40,847 bases of DNA from Patescibacteria group bacterium (GTDB lineage: Bacteria; Patescibacteriota; Patescibacteriia; UBA9934; GWF2-40-263), in NCBI GenBank assembly GCA_004298405.1, contig SCSL01000040.1, positions 1 to 40,847 of the forward strand, in the 5' to 3' direction. How positions within the stretch are numbered: the first letter of the stretch is position 1; each line of letters starts with the position of its first letter. A program made the position numbers and the translations under genes. The notes beneath the pieces are model-generated. The model was not told where the DNA came from and searched no databases. It was given only the letters and a program-made list of their open reading frames with translations. Shown one piece after another: positions 32,847 to 40,847 of this stretch.

Positions 32847-34316
32847 ATGGCGGTACACGAACGAATCCCTCCACAAAATCTCGAGGCGGAGCAGTCCTTG
32901 CTCGGATCCTTATTGATCGACAAGGATGCCATGACGAAAATTGCCGATCGGACCAAAGCAGATGATTTTTATCGTGAATCGCACCAACATATTTTTGAGG
33001 CGATGCTTCAGTTGTATGAACGCCATGAACCGATTGATATTCTCTCCTTGGGAAACCGACTTGAAGAACAATCGCTCTTACAGCGAAGTGGGGGTCGAGC
33101 CTACTTGGTGGAACTCTCCAATGCCGTTCCAACCGCCGCCAACGTCGCACACTATGCGGATATCGTGCAGAAGAAGGCGACACTCCGACGCATCATCACC
33201 GCCGCCACAGAAATTACCCAAATCGGCTATGAGGAGGACGAGGATGTTGAGGCGAGCCTGGATCGCGCGGAGCGGGCGCTTTTTGGTGTCTCGGAAAAAT
33301 TTAACAAGAACACATTTGTTTCGATCCGCTCTGTCTTGCATGATGCGTTTGATCGCATTGATGAACTCCACCGTGATCGAGGCAAACTTCGCGGCGTGCC
33401 CACGGGCTTTCGTGAGCTCGATGCATTTTTGGCAGGACTTCAAAAATCCGATCTCGTGATTCTCGCGGCTCGTCCGTCTGTAGGAAAGACATCGCTCGCT
33501 CTGGATATTGCCCGCCAAATCGGCGTTCATTCGAAACTCCCTGTTGGATTCTTCTCGTTGGAAATGAGTAAGGAACAGCTCGTCGACCGTATGATCTGCG
33601 CCCAGGCGAACGTCGATTTGTGGAAACTGCGAACAGGTCGGCTCTCAGACCGTGACGACGATTTCCCACGGATCGGCAACGCGCTTGGAGAACTCTCAGA
33701 AGCGCCTATCTTCATTGACGACGCGGCGGGACTCAACGTCATGCAACTTCGCACCAAGGCGCGCCGTCTAAAAAATGAACATGGTCTTGGCGTCATCGTG
33801 GTTGATTATCTCCAGCTCATGGAGGGACGCGGCAGTAAAAGTTCCGATAATCGCGTCCAGGAGGTTTCAGAAATTTCTCGAGGTCTGAAGATGATCGCGA
33901 AAGAGTTAAATGTTCCTGTGCTCGCTCTCGCCCAGCTCTCGCGCGCGGTGGAGATGACGAAGCCTGCCATCCCTCGTCTTTCCCACTTACGCGACTCTGG
34001 ATCGATCGAACAAGACGCAGACGTTGTGATGTTCATCTATCGCAAAACCGCCGATCATGGCTACCGTCCAGAAGACATCCCACCGGAAGAACAAAACATC
34101 GCGGAAATTCACATTGCGAAACATCGGAATGGTCCCACGGGGATGGTCCGACTCTTCTTCGACAAAAAGCGTGCGTCGTTTATGAATCTGGAAACACGCC
34201 CGGGTGGAGGAGTTCCTCCTCCTGCAGAAGATTCCACAAGCGGGTTTGCCCCGCTCGCACGGCCGCACGCCCCGATCGCTCCTCCCCCGATTGATCCTCA
34301 ACTCGCAGAAATATAA
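32847..34316 (+). CDS. dnaB: Replicative DNA helicase DnaB
   Basis: DnaB is the hexameric ring helicase that unwinds the fork. The 489-residue protein has the N-terminal domain IPPQNLEAEQSLLGSLL (7-23) and the RecA-like motor: Walker A ARPSVGKTS (208-216), FFSLEMSKEQL, a Walker B region VIVVDYLQLM, LALAQLSRAVE and the finger LRDSGSIEQDADVV. No intein is present. The Pro-rich tail after NLETRPGG is probably disordered. It leads a compact run with ybaB and recR. Confidence 0.97.
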   Translation: MAVHERIPPQNLEAEQSLLGSLLIDKDAMTKIADRTKADDFYRESHQHIFEAMLQLYERHEPIDILSLGNRLEEQSLLQRSGGRAYLVELSNAVPTAANVAHYADIVQKKATLRRIITAATEITQIGYEEDEDVEASLDRAERALFGVSEKFNKNTFVSIRSVLHDAFDRIDELHRDRGKLRGVPTGFRELDAFLAGLQKSDLVILAARPSVGKTSLALDIARQIGVHSKLPVGFFSLEMSKEQLVDRMICAQANVDLWKLRTGRLSDRDDDFPRIGNALGELSEAPIFIDDAAGLNVMQLRTKARRLKNEHGLGVIVVDYLQLMEGRGSKSSDNRVQEVSEISRGLKMIAKELNVPVLALAQLSRAVEMTKPAIPRLSHLRDSGSIEQDADVVMFIYRKTADHGYRPEDIPPEEQNIAEIHIAKHRNGPTGMVRLFFDKKRASFMNLETRPGGGVPPPAEDSTSGFAPLARPHAPIAPPPIDPQLAEI

Positions 34317-34328
34317 TAACGCATTCCT

Positions 34329-34640
34329 ATGTTCAACAAACTCAAACACATCAAGGATCTCAAGAAACAAGGAAAGATTATGCAGAACGAACTTGCGACC
34401 GTCGTGCAGGAAGGGTCATCTGCGTGGGGAAAGGTGAAACTGACCGTCAATGGGAATCGTGACTTGATCAGTGTAGCCATTGACGAGACGATGCTTACAG
34501 ACAAAACCAAACTCGAGGAGGCTATTAAAGAGGCGTGGAAAGATGCGACCGGAATGAAGTTTCAAATGAAGCTCGCCAAGAAGATGCAGGACATGGGCGG
34601 CATGGATATGCTGAAAAACTTTGGGGGAGGTGGCGAATAA
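34329..34640 (+). CDS. ybaB: YbaB/EbfC nucleoid-associated protein
   Basis: This small dimeric DNA-binding protein of 103 residues is commonly encoded beside recR. It has an N-terminal helix (LKHIKDLKKQGKIMQNELATV), the beta-hairpin GKVKLTVNGNRDLISVAID, a helical segment and a Met/Gly-rich end (MDMLKNFGGGGE). It lies 12 bases after dnaB and 3 before recR. Confidence 0.93.
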   Translation: MFNKLKHIKDLKKQGKIMQNELATVVQEGSSAWGKVKLTVNGNRDLISVAIDETMLTDKTKLEEAIKEAWKDATGMKFQMKLAKKMQDMGGMDMLKNFGGGGE

Positions 34641-34643
34641 ATT

Positions 34644-35246
34644 GTGCGACGCTTCCCTGAACCCATTTCAAACCTCGTCGCGGCGTTTGCGCGGCTGCCA
34701 GGCGTGGGGCCCAAGACGGCCCTACGTTATGTTTTTTATCTTCTCACCCAACCAATCGTCGATCTTGAGGTGATGGCACGAGCGCTCACCCAACTGGGTG
34801 AACGAATCAAAATCTGCCCGCGCTGTTTCACCTACACCGAGCGGGATCTTTGTGAGATCTGTCAGGATCCAAAACGTGATGCACGTCTGTTGTGTGTGGT
34901 GGAAGAAGCACGCGACATTTCGACCATCGAGTCGACCGGTATGTACAACGGCTTCTACCATGTCCTGGGCGGAACACTCAATCCGATCGAGGGCATGACA
35001 CCTGACACGATCCGTTATCGACAATTACGTGAACGACTTGAGTCCGATCCCGGAGTACAGGAAGTCATTCTCGCGCTCTCCCCGACGACCTACGGCGAGG
35101 CAACTATCCTTTTCATTCAAAAATCTTTGGCTCCCTTGGGTCGCTCCCTCACTCGCCTTGCCCGCGGCCTTCCCCTTGGTGCCACGTTGGAGTTCGCTGA
35201 TGAAGTGACGCTGGGGGATGCTCTCAAAGGACGTAAACAAATCTAA
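34644..35246 (+). CDS. recR: Recombination protein RecR
   Basis: RecR with RecO loads RecA at gapped DNA. The 200 residues begin from GTG, three bases after the ybaB stop. It has the helix-hairpin-helix LPGVGPKTALR (18-28), a zinc site Cys58/61/70/73 (ICPRCFTYTERDLCEIC), and the Toprim core LLCVVEEARDISTIE followed by YHVLGGTLNP. Length is standard. It is last in the dnaB-ybaB-recR run; the next 119 bases hold no recognised feature. Confidence 0.97.
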   Translation: MRRFPEPISNLVAAFARLPGVGPKTALRYVFYLLTQPIVDLEVMARALTQLGERIKICPRCFTYTERDLCEICQDPKRDARLLCVVEEARDISTIESTGMYNGFYHVLGGTLNPIEGMTPDTIRYRQLRERLESDPGVQEVILALSPTTYGEATILFIQKSLAPLGRSLTRLARGLPLGATLEFADEVTLGDALKGRKQI

Positions 35247-35365
35247 ATTCCCTATGCTTCTCAACGGTCTTCTCAAAACCTGGTCGAGCTTTGTCTAACC
35301 CTTCCCTTCAAGAGGATAGGTCTTGTATCTGTCTTTTTAATTTCTTCCACACCGAAGGAGGTGAC

Positions 35366-36064
35366 GTGTACACGAATATCATCCAGGGTCGGGGTCCGTT
35401 GGTGCTCAGCGTCCCCCACGACGGGGCGACTATTCTTCCTGGAATCACACGGCGCACTTCAACCAAGCCACGCGACCTGGGAACGCTTCCGCTGGCCATG
35501 TCGCTTCGACACGAGCTTGGTTGTCTGGGAGAGGACTCAACGCTTGTCTGGTTCGATCTCCATCGCTCACAGGTCGATCCCAACGAGACAGACCGAGCAC
35601 GAGCATGTGTCCCCGGGCTCGAACGCGAGTTCGACGCATACCACGAGAGTCTCGACTACGCAGTGGAGACCGCGCTTACGTACTTCGGGAGATGCTTGCT
35701 GCTGGACATCCATCGATGCTCCCTTCCTGAAGGACCTGACATGATCTTGGGATCAGATCAGCATCGCGCATCGCCGCGGTCCCTCGACCTCGCACTCGCA
35801 CAGAATCTTCGTCAGAACTTCTCCGTCGCATTCTCGCCAGACCCCGCACGGGGAATCGACCGACGCTACCGCGGAGGCTGGATCGTCCGTCGCGCGGCCA
35901 AGCAGTTTGGGACGCGTGGACTTGACGCGGTCCAGCTTGAGCTCAACGATGCACTTTGGCGCCTTCCCCAACGCCCCCTCGCCCACCACCTCGCAACCGC
36001 CCTTGTACAGACCATCTCTCCCCGATCGACCACAACGCACAACGAAAAACAGGCGCCCCTCTGA
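35366..36064 (+). CDS. N-formylglutamate amidohydrolase-like protein
   Basis: Family members hydrolyse N-formylglutamate or related amides, usually with a zinc ion. The 232-residue protein has the motifs in order: LVLSVPHDGA (zinc and substrate loop), VWFDLHRSQVDPNET, LLLDIHRCSLPEGPD and LDAVQLELNDALWR. I start at GTG because AAGGAGGTGAC lies right before it; an upstream in-frame TTG has no SD and adds unrelated residues. It is monocistronic, with its stop inside a bidirectional terminator. The physiological substrate is uncertain, since CPR cells generally lack histidine degradation. Confidence 0.8.
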   Translation: MYTNIIQGRGPLVLSVPHDGATILPGITRRTSTKPRDLGTLPLAMSLRHELGCLGEDSTLVWFDLHRSQVDPNETDRARACVPGLEREFDAYHESLDYAVETALTYFGRCLLLDIHRCSLPEGPDMILGSDQHRASPRSLDLALAQNLRQNFSVAFSPDPARGIDRRYRGGWIVRRAAKQFGTRGLDAVQLELNDALWRLPQRPLAHHLATALVQTISPRSTTTHNEKQAPL

Positions 36065-36077
36065 CGCCTGTCTTTTT
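36049..36077. terminator. Bidirectional terminator between convergent genes
   Basis: ACAGGCG/CGCCTGT arms with a 9-base loop, CTTTTTA on the plus side and TTTTTCG on the minus side. The amidohydrolase TGA lies in the loop, and the ABC exporter's TAA abuts the T-run, so both genes end here. Confidence 0.8.
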
Positions 36078-37845
36078 ACTGAATGAATCCTCCTGCCTGG
36101 ATTTCCCAGAGCTTCTTGTAGATGTTCTCCTTTTTCTTGAGGAGTTGTTTATGCGTTCCGGAATCGACCACTTGGCCGTTGTCGATGACCAATATGCGAT
36201 CCATTTTCATGATCGTCGACAACCGGTGAGCGATAACGATGGTTGTTTTCCCACGCATCAACTCCTCGAGCGCTTCTTGGATGAGGGCCTCTGACTCGGA
36301 ATCCAAACTTGATGTGGCTTCATCGAGTACAAGAATCGGCGCGTTCTTGAGGATCGCTCGGGCGATGGCGATCCGCTGGCGCTCCCCACCAGACAATTTC
36401 ACTCCACGCTCACCGACGAAGGTCCCATAACCATCCTGCAACCCTTCAATGAACTCATGCGCGTGTGCCTTCTTTGCCGCTTCGATGATTTCCTCATCTG
36501 TCGCGTCGCGACGTCCGTAACGGATGTTGTCCATGATCGAGCGATGAAACAGGATTGGTTCTTGTGGAACCAGCGCGATGTTTGCTCGCAAGCTCTCCTG
36601 CGTTACTTTAGCGATGTTCTGATTCCCAACAATGATCTTTCCGCGCTCCACGTCATAAAATCGGAATAGGAGCTTTGTGATCGTCGACTTCCCTGCTCCA
36701 GAGGGTCCGACCAGCGCTACTTTCTCTCCAGGTTCAATGACAAGATTCATGTCGCGCAACACTCGACGCGTCTGGTTGAAGCTGAAGTAGACGTGTTGGA
36801 ACTCAATGCGACCAGACTGAATCTGGAGCTCCTTGGCGTTGTCGACATCCTGCACCTCATACGGCGTATTCATGATCTCAACAATCTCATCCGCATCCGC
36901 CAGTGCCTCGTAGGTTCGACGAACGGAACGGCCGATATCCCACAAAACCATGAAGAAGCCAATAAGATATCCCTGGATGAGCGCAAAATCTCCGATCGTC
37001 AATTGACCTTCCTGCCAGAGACCGATGGCAAAATACATGATCAAGAACTCGATGGCGATCATCAGAATAGCTTGGCCGGCATCCATAATTTCTCCGAGGT
37101 TCCAAGTAAATGTATTTACCCGACGCCAACGCTCAAGCACTTCATGGAAGAGACTCTGTTCGTGGTTGAGTCCGTTGAAAAGTTTAATTGTGATTGCGTT
37201 CGACGCTGAATCAGCAAGAACTCCTGTTGCCTCTGAGTCCAGCTGCGAACGGCGATAATCGAACTTCGTCTTCCATCGCGAGAACAAGAAATTGAACAAT
37301 AGGTAAAAGAAAACCCATGCGAACAAAACGGTTCCCAACAGGACGCTTCGACCACACAGAACGAAGAGATTTCCGATAATAATCACCGTCACAGGAACAA
37401 ATGTAAAAAGAATCTGATCCATGAGCTTCTCGAAGGCATTTCCGATGCGATTCACTTTTCGGACGAGTGAACCAGCAAAATTGTTTGTGAAAAACCTATA
37501 GCTATGACCATGAAGATACTCATGGGCGCTTGCGTTGAGATCCGTCATCACGCGAGGCTGGAACCAATTATTGATGAGCGCCATAGCGCGCCAGCACACC
37601 CAAGCGCCAAGGTGGAAACAGAGGATGATAAACACGGTACCGACCAACGCTGTACGTAAATTGGTTGTAGCTATGACATCACCTGCGAGCAGGTCGAAGA
37701 ACCGTTTATAGAAAACCGGTATGATGACGTCGACGGTTTTCGCAAGTACGATCAAGGACAATAACAACATGGCTCGGCCAGAATATGGTCGGATATGCTC
37801 CCAAAAAAGTTTCAGTATCGCTTTTGTGTTGATGTGTTCTCGCAT
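36076..37845 (-). CDS. ABC exporter, fused membrane and ATPase domains (MsbA-like)
   Basis: This 589-residue half-transporter would work as a dimer in the membrane. About six membrane helices in residues 1-310 (including MLLLSLIVLAKTVDVIIPVFY) are followed by the ATPase: Walker A GPSGAGKST, Q-loop VPQEPILFH, signature LSGGERQRIA, Walker B ILVLDEATSSLD and H-loop VIAHRLSTI. All catalytic residues are present. The substrate could be lipid, peptide or drug; sequence does not decide. It lies downstream of rplU across a hairpin and convergent with the amidohydrolase gene. Confidence 0.92.
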   Translation of the reverse strand: MREHINTKAILKLFWEHIRPYSGRAMLLLSLIVLAKTVDVIIPVFYKRFFDLLAGDVIATTNLRTALVGTVFIILCFHLGAWVCWRAMALINNWFQPRVMTDLNASAHEYLHGHSYRFFTNNFAGSLVRKVNRIGNAFEKLMDQILFTFVPVTVIIIGNLFVLCGRSVLLGTVLFAWVFFYLLFNFLFSRWKTKFDYRRSQLDSEATGVLADSASNAITIKLFNGLNHEQSLFHEVLERWRRVNTFTWNLGEIMDAGQAILMIAIEFLIMYFAIGLWQEGQLTIGDFALIQGYLIGFFMVLWDIGRSVRRTYEALADADEIVEIMNTPYEVQDVDNAKELQIQSGRIEFQHVYFSFNQTRRVLRDMNLVIEPGEKVALVGPSGAGKSTITKLLFRFYDVERGKIIVGNQNIAKVTQESLRANIALVPQEPILFHRSIMDNIRYGRRDATDEEIIEAAKKAHAHEFIEGLQDGYGTFVGERGVKLSGGERQRIAIARAILKNAPILVLDEATSSLDSESEALIQEALEELMRGKTTIVIAHRLSTIMKMDRILVIDNGQVVDSGTHKQLLKKKENIYKKLWEIQAGGFIQ

Positions 37846-37850
37846 AAAAG

Positions 37851-37877
37851 AAAATCGCCGTTTTAGGCGGCGATTTT
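37851..37877 (-). terminator. Terminator/attenuator after rplU
   Basis: AAAATCGCCG/CGGCGATTTT 10-base arms with a 7-base loop that contains the end of the rplU stop codon. On the minus strand it is followed by CTTTTATG, that is, straight into the ABC exporter's ATG. It probably ends or throttles rplU transcription. Confidence 0.68.
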
Positions 37878-38183
37878 TTCAATCTTGATTCGAGTGTACG
37901 GCTGTCTGTGCCCGACGTTTCGTCGGTACCGAGACTTTGACTTGTACTTGATGACCGAGACTTTTGTAGCCCGACCTTGTTCAAGCACCGTTGCCGACAC
38001 TTTCGCGCCGCTAAGAGTGGGTGTTCCCACCTGTGTAGCTGTTCCTTCCTCGTCAGACACGAGCAGAACATCAAAACTGAGGTTTGCTCCGACGTCTGAG
38101 TCGAGTTTCTCAATCTTAAGTTCCTGTCCTTCTCGGACGAGGTACTGTTTCCCTCCTGTCTGGATTACGGCGAGTGTTGCCAT
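37863..38183 (-). CDS. rplU: 50S ribosomal protein L21
   Basis: L21 of 106 residues binds 23S rRNA domain II. It shows the family start LAVIQTGGKQYLVREGQEL (4-22) and the ending KSKSRYRRNVGHRQPYTRIKIEKI. Length is standard. The usual partner rpmA (L27) is not next to it here; an ABC exporter follows instead. It has its own promoter and an unusually structured 5' leader. Confidence 0.97.
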   Translation of the reverse strand: MATLAVIQTGGKQYLVREGQELKIEKLDSDVGANLSFDVLLVSDEEGTATQVGTPTLSGAKVSATVLEQGRATKVSVIKYKSKSRYRRNVGHRQPYTRIKIEKIAA

Positions 38184-38210
38184 AGCAGTATTTCCGCGGT
38201 TCCTCTGTTC

Positions 38211-38269
38211 CTGTGGGACGCCACTAAAGTGACTATGAAGAATTCATAGGGGCTTTAGCCCCGTCACAG
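38211..38269 (-). promoter_or_regulatory. Structured leader of rplU: three hairpins closed by an outer helix
   Basis: An outer helix (CTGTG with CACAG, and ACG with CGT) encloses three abutting palindromes with no unpaired base between them. They are GGGGCTTTAGCCCC (38249-38262), CTATGAA/TTCATAG (38233-38249) and a weaker CACT/AGTG (38222-38231). This would form a four-way junction in the rplU mRNA leader. It might be an autoregulatory ribosomal-protein leader or a cluster of mobile palindromes. Confidence 0.5.
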
Positions 38270-38274
38270 TAACC

Positions 38275-38283
38275 AGTATACCA
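38275..38283 (-). promoter_or_regulatory. Extended -10 promoter of rplU
   Basis: Minus strand TGGTATACT, a TGn-extended -10 with no clear -35. It gives a leader of roughly 85 bases. Confidence 0.5.
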
Positions 38284-38313
38284 GCGTCGTTAATAAGTAA
38301 TAACGCCGGTAGA

Positions 38314-38739
38314 TTACTCATCCGCGAGTCGAATGTCAAGAATATCGCCTATTTTCAATCCATTCTGAGAGACAAACCCTGCAGAAACCTCCAAAACCTT
38401 ATCCACAGGGGCGGGCGACGTATAAATCGTCTCAGCAGGATCCTCTGGTTGAGCGTCCTGCACAAAGCCAACGACACGTTCCCCATCGATCCAGAGAATG
38501 TCAATTGGGATGAACATGTCCTTCATCCAGTAGCGCTGATATTCCAATCCATCGTGCAAAAACAAAAGACCCTCGTCGGCCTCAAGCGACTCGCGACCCG
38601 AAAATCCCTTCTCGCGCTCAAAAATATCGTCGGCGATGTCTACATGGACAACGGTCTCGTTGGGAAAAACGACGACAGGTTCGACAGGCGAACATCCTGC
38701 GCCGAGAAACAAAAGTGAAAGAACAAACCATCTACGCAT
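38314..38739 (-). CDS. DUF192 family lipoprotein
   Basis: I start this 141-residue protein at MRRWFVLSLLFLGAGCSPVE, a lipoprotein signal with lipobox LGAGC. The start overlaps the end of the WecA-like gene by 8 bases. The mature part has the DUF192 features IFEREKGFSGRESLEADEGLLF and YWMKDMFIPIDILWID, then the closing VLEVSAGFVSQNGLKIGD. DUF192 is a small beta-rich domain of unknown role, usually secreted. It is probably anchored at the outer face of the membrane. Confidence 0.87.
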   Translation of the reverse strand: MRRWFVLSLLFLGAGCSPVEPVVVFPNETVVHVDIADDIFEREKGFSGRESLEADEGLLFLHDGLEYQRYWMKDMFIPIDILWIDGERVVGFVQDAQPEDPAETIYTSPAPVDKVLEVSAGFVSQNGLKIGDILDIRLADE

Positions 38740-39769
38740 GTCGATCTTTTTGAACAAGAAGAAGCGCGCCCAGCACCATAATGATTCCAAGAATCAACAG
38801 AGCCACAAGCTTCTCACGACTCTGAAGAAATAACGCACTGACACCAAAGGCAGAGGCGATCACGATATAGAGAAGCACGATGTGCGTCTGTCCCCAGCCG
38901 AGTTTAAGAAGTCGGTGATGGAGATGCTTTTTATCGCCCTGAAAAATCCGCGAAAATCCACCCTCGCGCCATCGTCGACTCACAACCCAGACCACATCCA
39001 ACAAAGGAATGCCTAAAACAAGGAGCGCGGTCGCGAGTTTCCCTCCAGAGATGACCGCAAGAATTCCGAGCATGTATCCGACAAACGTGCTTCCTCCTTC
39101 TCCTAAAAAAATGGACGCTGGGTGGATATTCCAAAATAGGAACCCAACGAACGCGCCCAATGCAACAGCGGATAGAAGGGCAACATCCGGCTGGAAGTAG
39201 GCGACCGTAAGCGAGAGAAGCATGACCATGAGAGCCCCCACGCTCGTGACGGACGTTGCCAAACCATCAAGGCCGTCGAGGAATTTCGTCGTATACATAA
39301 CCACCAAGAGCCAGACAAACACGAGCAGATCCGATTGCCAACCCGCAAGAAAAATCTGACCACCAAGCGGGTTGGAAAGTTTTTCTACCTCAATGCCAAA
39401 CCAGATGGCTGTAAGGACGGCGAGGATCGGGGCGATGATCGCCAGGCGCGGTGGAAGCGTAAACCGATCGTCAATGATCCCGCCAACCATCAGTATCAGT
39501 CCTCCCAAAAGCACGCCGACATATTGCCGTGTGGCGATTTCACCAGAAGTCAACCAATCACTCGAAATCAGGATCCCAATCGTCGCGGCGGTGATTGAGA
39601 CAAAGATCGCGATCCCCCCCAACATAGCCACGGGACGCGAATGAATTTTTCGCCAAGACCCTGGCTGGTCAATGATGCCGAAATGAATCGCGACTCGCCG
39701 AACAAACAGCGTCAAAAAAAACGATAGGACAAACGCCAGCGTCCCCCAAAGGATGAGTGTAGTCATCAT
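38732..39769 (-). CDS. WecA/MraY-like polyprenyl-phosphate sugar-1-phosphate transferase
   Basis: This integral membrane enzyme of 345 residues, with about ten helices, would load a sugar-phosphate onto undecaprenyl phosphate to begin a surface polymer. Motifs: GGIIDDRF (the metal-binding DD), FLDGLDGLATS, FLGEGGSTFVGY and HLHHRLLKLG (HIHHRL of the WecA/TagO group, absent in MraY). The segment before DGLDGLA has Lys where Asn is usual. The ATG overlaps the clpC stop by four bases. Confidence 0.88.
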   Translation of the reverse strand: MMTTLILWGTLAFVLSFFLTLFVRRVAIHFGIIDQPGSWRKIHSRPVAMLGGIAIFVSITAATIGILISSDWLTSGEIATRQYVGVLLGGLILMVGGIIDDRFTLPPRLAIIAPILAVLTAIWFGIEVEKLSNPLGGQIFLAGWQSDLLVFVWLLVVMYTTKFLDGLDGLATSVTSVGALMVMLLSLTVAYFQPDVALLSAVALGAFVGFLFWNIHPASIFLGEGGSTFVGYMLGILAVISGGKLATALLVLGIPLLDVVWVVSRRWREGGFSRIFQGDKKHLHHRLLKLGWGQTHIVLLYIVIASAFGVSALFLQSREKLVALLILGIIMVLGALLLVQKDRHA

Positions 39770-40847
39770 AGATCCTCTCCCTTTTCAATTCGAATCTTGC
39801 CTCCTTCCGTGAGCACGATGGTATCACGACGACGAACCTCACCTTGCAAAAGGGCATTCGCTATCGCGTTGTCGACTTCTTCTTGAACCAGACGTCGCAA
39901 GGGACGTGCGCCAAACTTTGGATCAAACCCACGCTGTGCCAGGTCCTGCACGGCGGCGTCCTCCGCACGGAACCCAATTCCCTTTGGATCGAGTCGTGAA
40001 GCTACTGCCTTCATGAACAGCTTGGTGATCTCTACAACATCCTCTTGTGCAAGCGGCTTGAAGACAACAATCCCATCAAAACGGTTTAAAAACTCTGGCC
40101 GATAAATCCCTCGCAATTCTTCTTCGACCAAGTGTGTCTTGATAACCTCGAGGTCCTCCGCACGACCGACCGCGTCTTGGATGTACTGCGTGCCCGCGTT
40201 GCTTGTGCAGATGATGATCGTATTGGTGAAATCGATCGTACGACCAACGGAATCCGTGAGGCGACCATCGTCAAACACCTGAAGAAAAATGTTCAGAATA
40301 TCTGGGTGAGCTTTCTCGAGCTCGTCGAGCAAAACAATCGCAAACGGTTGCTTGCGCACCGCCTCCGTAAGAAGTCCCCCGCTTTGAGAACCTGGAGTGC
40401 CCAGCATCCGATTGATGCTGGTGGCGTCCTGATACTCGGACATGTCGAGTCGTACCATCATGTCCTCACTTCCGAAATATGTTTCTGCCACGGTCTTGGC
40501 GAGTTCCGTTTTACCGACACCGGTTGGACCAAGGAACAGGAATGTCGCAATCGGACGCGCTTGTGAACGCAATTCCGTACGAGCTCGACGCAAGGCCGAG
40601 GACACCGCGCTCACCGCTTCATCCTGTCCGATCACACGGCCATGCATTTTTTCTTCGAGTCCCAAGAGCTTTTCTTTTTCATCTTCTGCCACAGACATCG
40701 TGGGGATCCCTGTTTTTGAACTTACAATCTGTGCCACATCCTCACCTGTCACGAGCGCATCTTTTCCACGAGATTGAGAAACCTGCAACGCCGTCTCACG
40801 TGCAACCTCGATCGCCTTCTTGGGCAAGTATGTTTCGTGCATGTACC
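39766..40847 (-). CDS. clpC: ATP-dependent Clp protease ATP-binding subunit ClpC/ClpB, C-terminal part
   Basis: The gene runs off the right edge; its N-terminal part is missing from the window. The visible reading frame enters at the edge (Tyr, then MHETYLPKKAIEVARETAL) and contains the linker KTGIPTMSV and the second AAA+ module. That module has Walker A GPTGVGKT, Walker B IVLLDELEKAHP, sensor-1 IIICTSNAG, the ClpB-type RPEFLNRFD and sensor-2 GARPLRRLVQEEVDN. No middle-domain coiled coil is visible before the D2 module, which favours ClpC over ClpB, but the call is not firm. It is first of a run with the WecA-like and DUF192 genes. Confidence 0.9.
   Translation of the reverse strand, partial: YMHETYLPKKAIEVARETALQVSQSRGKDALVTGEDVAQIVSSKTGIPTMSVAEDEKEKLLGLEEKMHGRVIGQDEAVSAVSSALRRARTELRSQARPIATFLFLGPTGVGKTELAKTVAETYFGSEDMMVRLDMSEYQDATSINRMLGTPGSQSGGLLTEAVRKQPFAIVLLDELEKAHPDILNIFLQVFDDGRLTDSVGRTIDFTNTIIICTSNAGTQYIQDAVGRAEDLEVIKTHLVEEELRGIYRPEFLNRFDGIVVFKPLAQEDVVEITKLFMKAVASRLDPKGIGFRAEDAAVQDLAQRGFDPKFGARPLRRLVQEEVDNAIANALLQGEVRRRDTIVLTEGGKIRIEKGEDL

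Noticed and set aside
32847..34316. Intein in DnaB
   Set aside because: DnaB often hosts inteins, but the protein is continuous with standard spacing between motifs and no Hint-domain residues.
35291..35365. TTG-initiated extension of the amidohydrolase
   Set aside because: Sequence does not resemble the family and has no SD; the GTG with AAGGAGGTGAC is clearly better.
1..40847. Alternative genetic code (TGA as glycine)
   Set aside because: Several genes end in TGA at the family-expected C-terminus (mnmA, uppP, secD, clpC), so TGA is a stop.

Overview
The window looks like a chromosomal piece from a Patescibacteria/CPR bacterium, probably of the Uhrbacteria-Magasanikbacteria kind. This is inference from gene style: very short intergenic gaps, few Shine-Dalgarno (SD) sites, a SecA with CPR-type linker insertions, a VirD4-like ATPase paired with a large membrane protein, a UppP lacking the usual catalytic histidine, and many small GC-rich palindromes, some inside genes. 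TGA is used as an ordinary stop (mnmA, uppP, secD, clpC), so the code is not the SR1/Gracilibacteria one. I see no tRNA, rRNA, CRISPR array or insertion sequence.

Positions 1-16107 are all on the minus strand. In transcription order they hold secD-secF; a membrane protein, a VirD4/HerA-like ATPase with two zinc ribbons, and uppP; a frameshifted gene of unknown family; a transglutaminase+VWA protein with a MoxR-like AAA+ ATPase; an HD phosphohydrolase; and mnmA. SecD carries a parvulin-like insertion in its extracytoplasmic domain.

Positions 16224-20395 are accessory-like: an orphan PEP-synthase-type ATP-binding protein, a PP2C phosphatase, a Fic protein behind a helically phased operator, and a Maf pyrophosphatase. 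Positions 20465-26480 are the minus-strand run murC-murB-hpf-secA-ASCH. A beta-propeller-like protein follows (26543-27778), then on the plus strand an intact paralogue of the frameshifted gene, glyA and folD.

Positions 31203-32764 (minus) encode an amino acid permease and a small membrane protein. A divergent promoter drives dnaB-ybaB-recR on the plus strand, followed by an N-formylglutamate amidohydrolase-like gene. The minus strand then carries rplU and an ABC exporter (rplU first), and the run clpC (cut by the window edge) - WecA-like transferase - DUF192 lipoprotein.

Functionally the window combines envelope synthesis (murB, murC, uppP, WecA-like), protein export and folding (secA, secD, secF, clpC), replication and repair (dnaB, ybaB, recR), one-carbon metabolism (glyA, and a folD with a damaged cofactor motif) and several uncharacterised proteins. 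The best candidates for new biology are the transglutaminase-VWA/AAA+ pair, the SecD-parvulin fusion, the two-member unknown family, and the palindromes spread through coding sequence.
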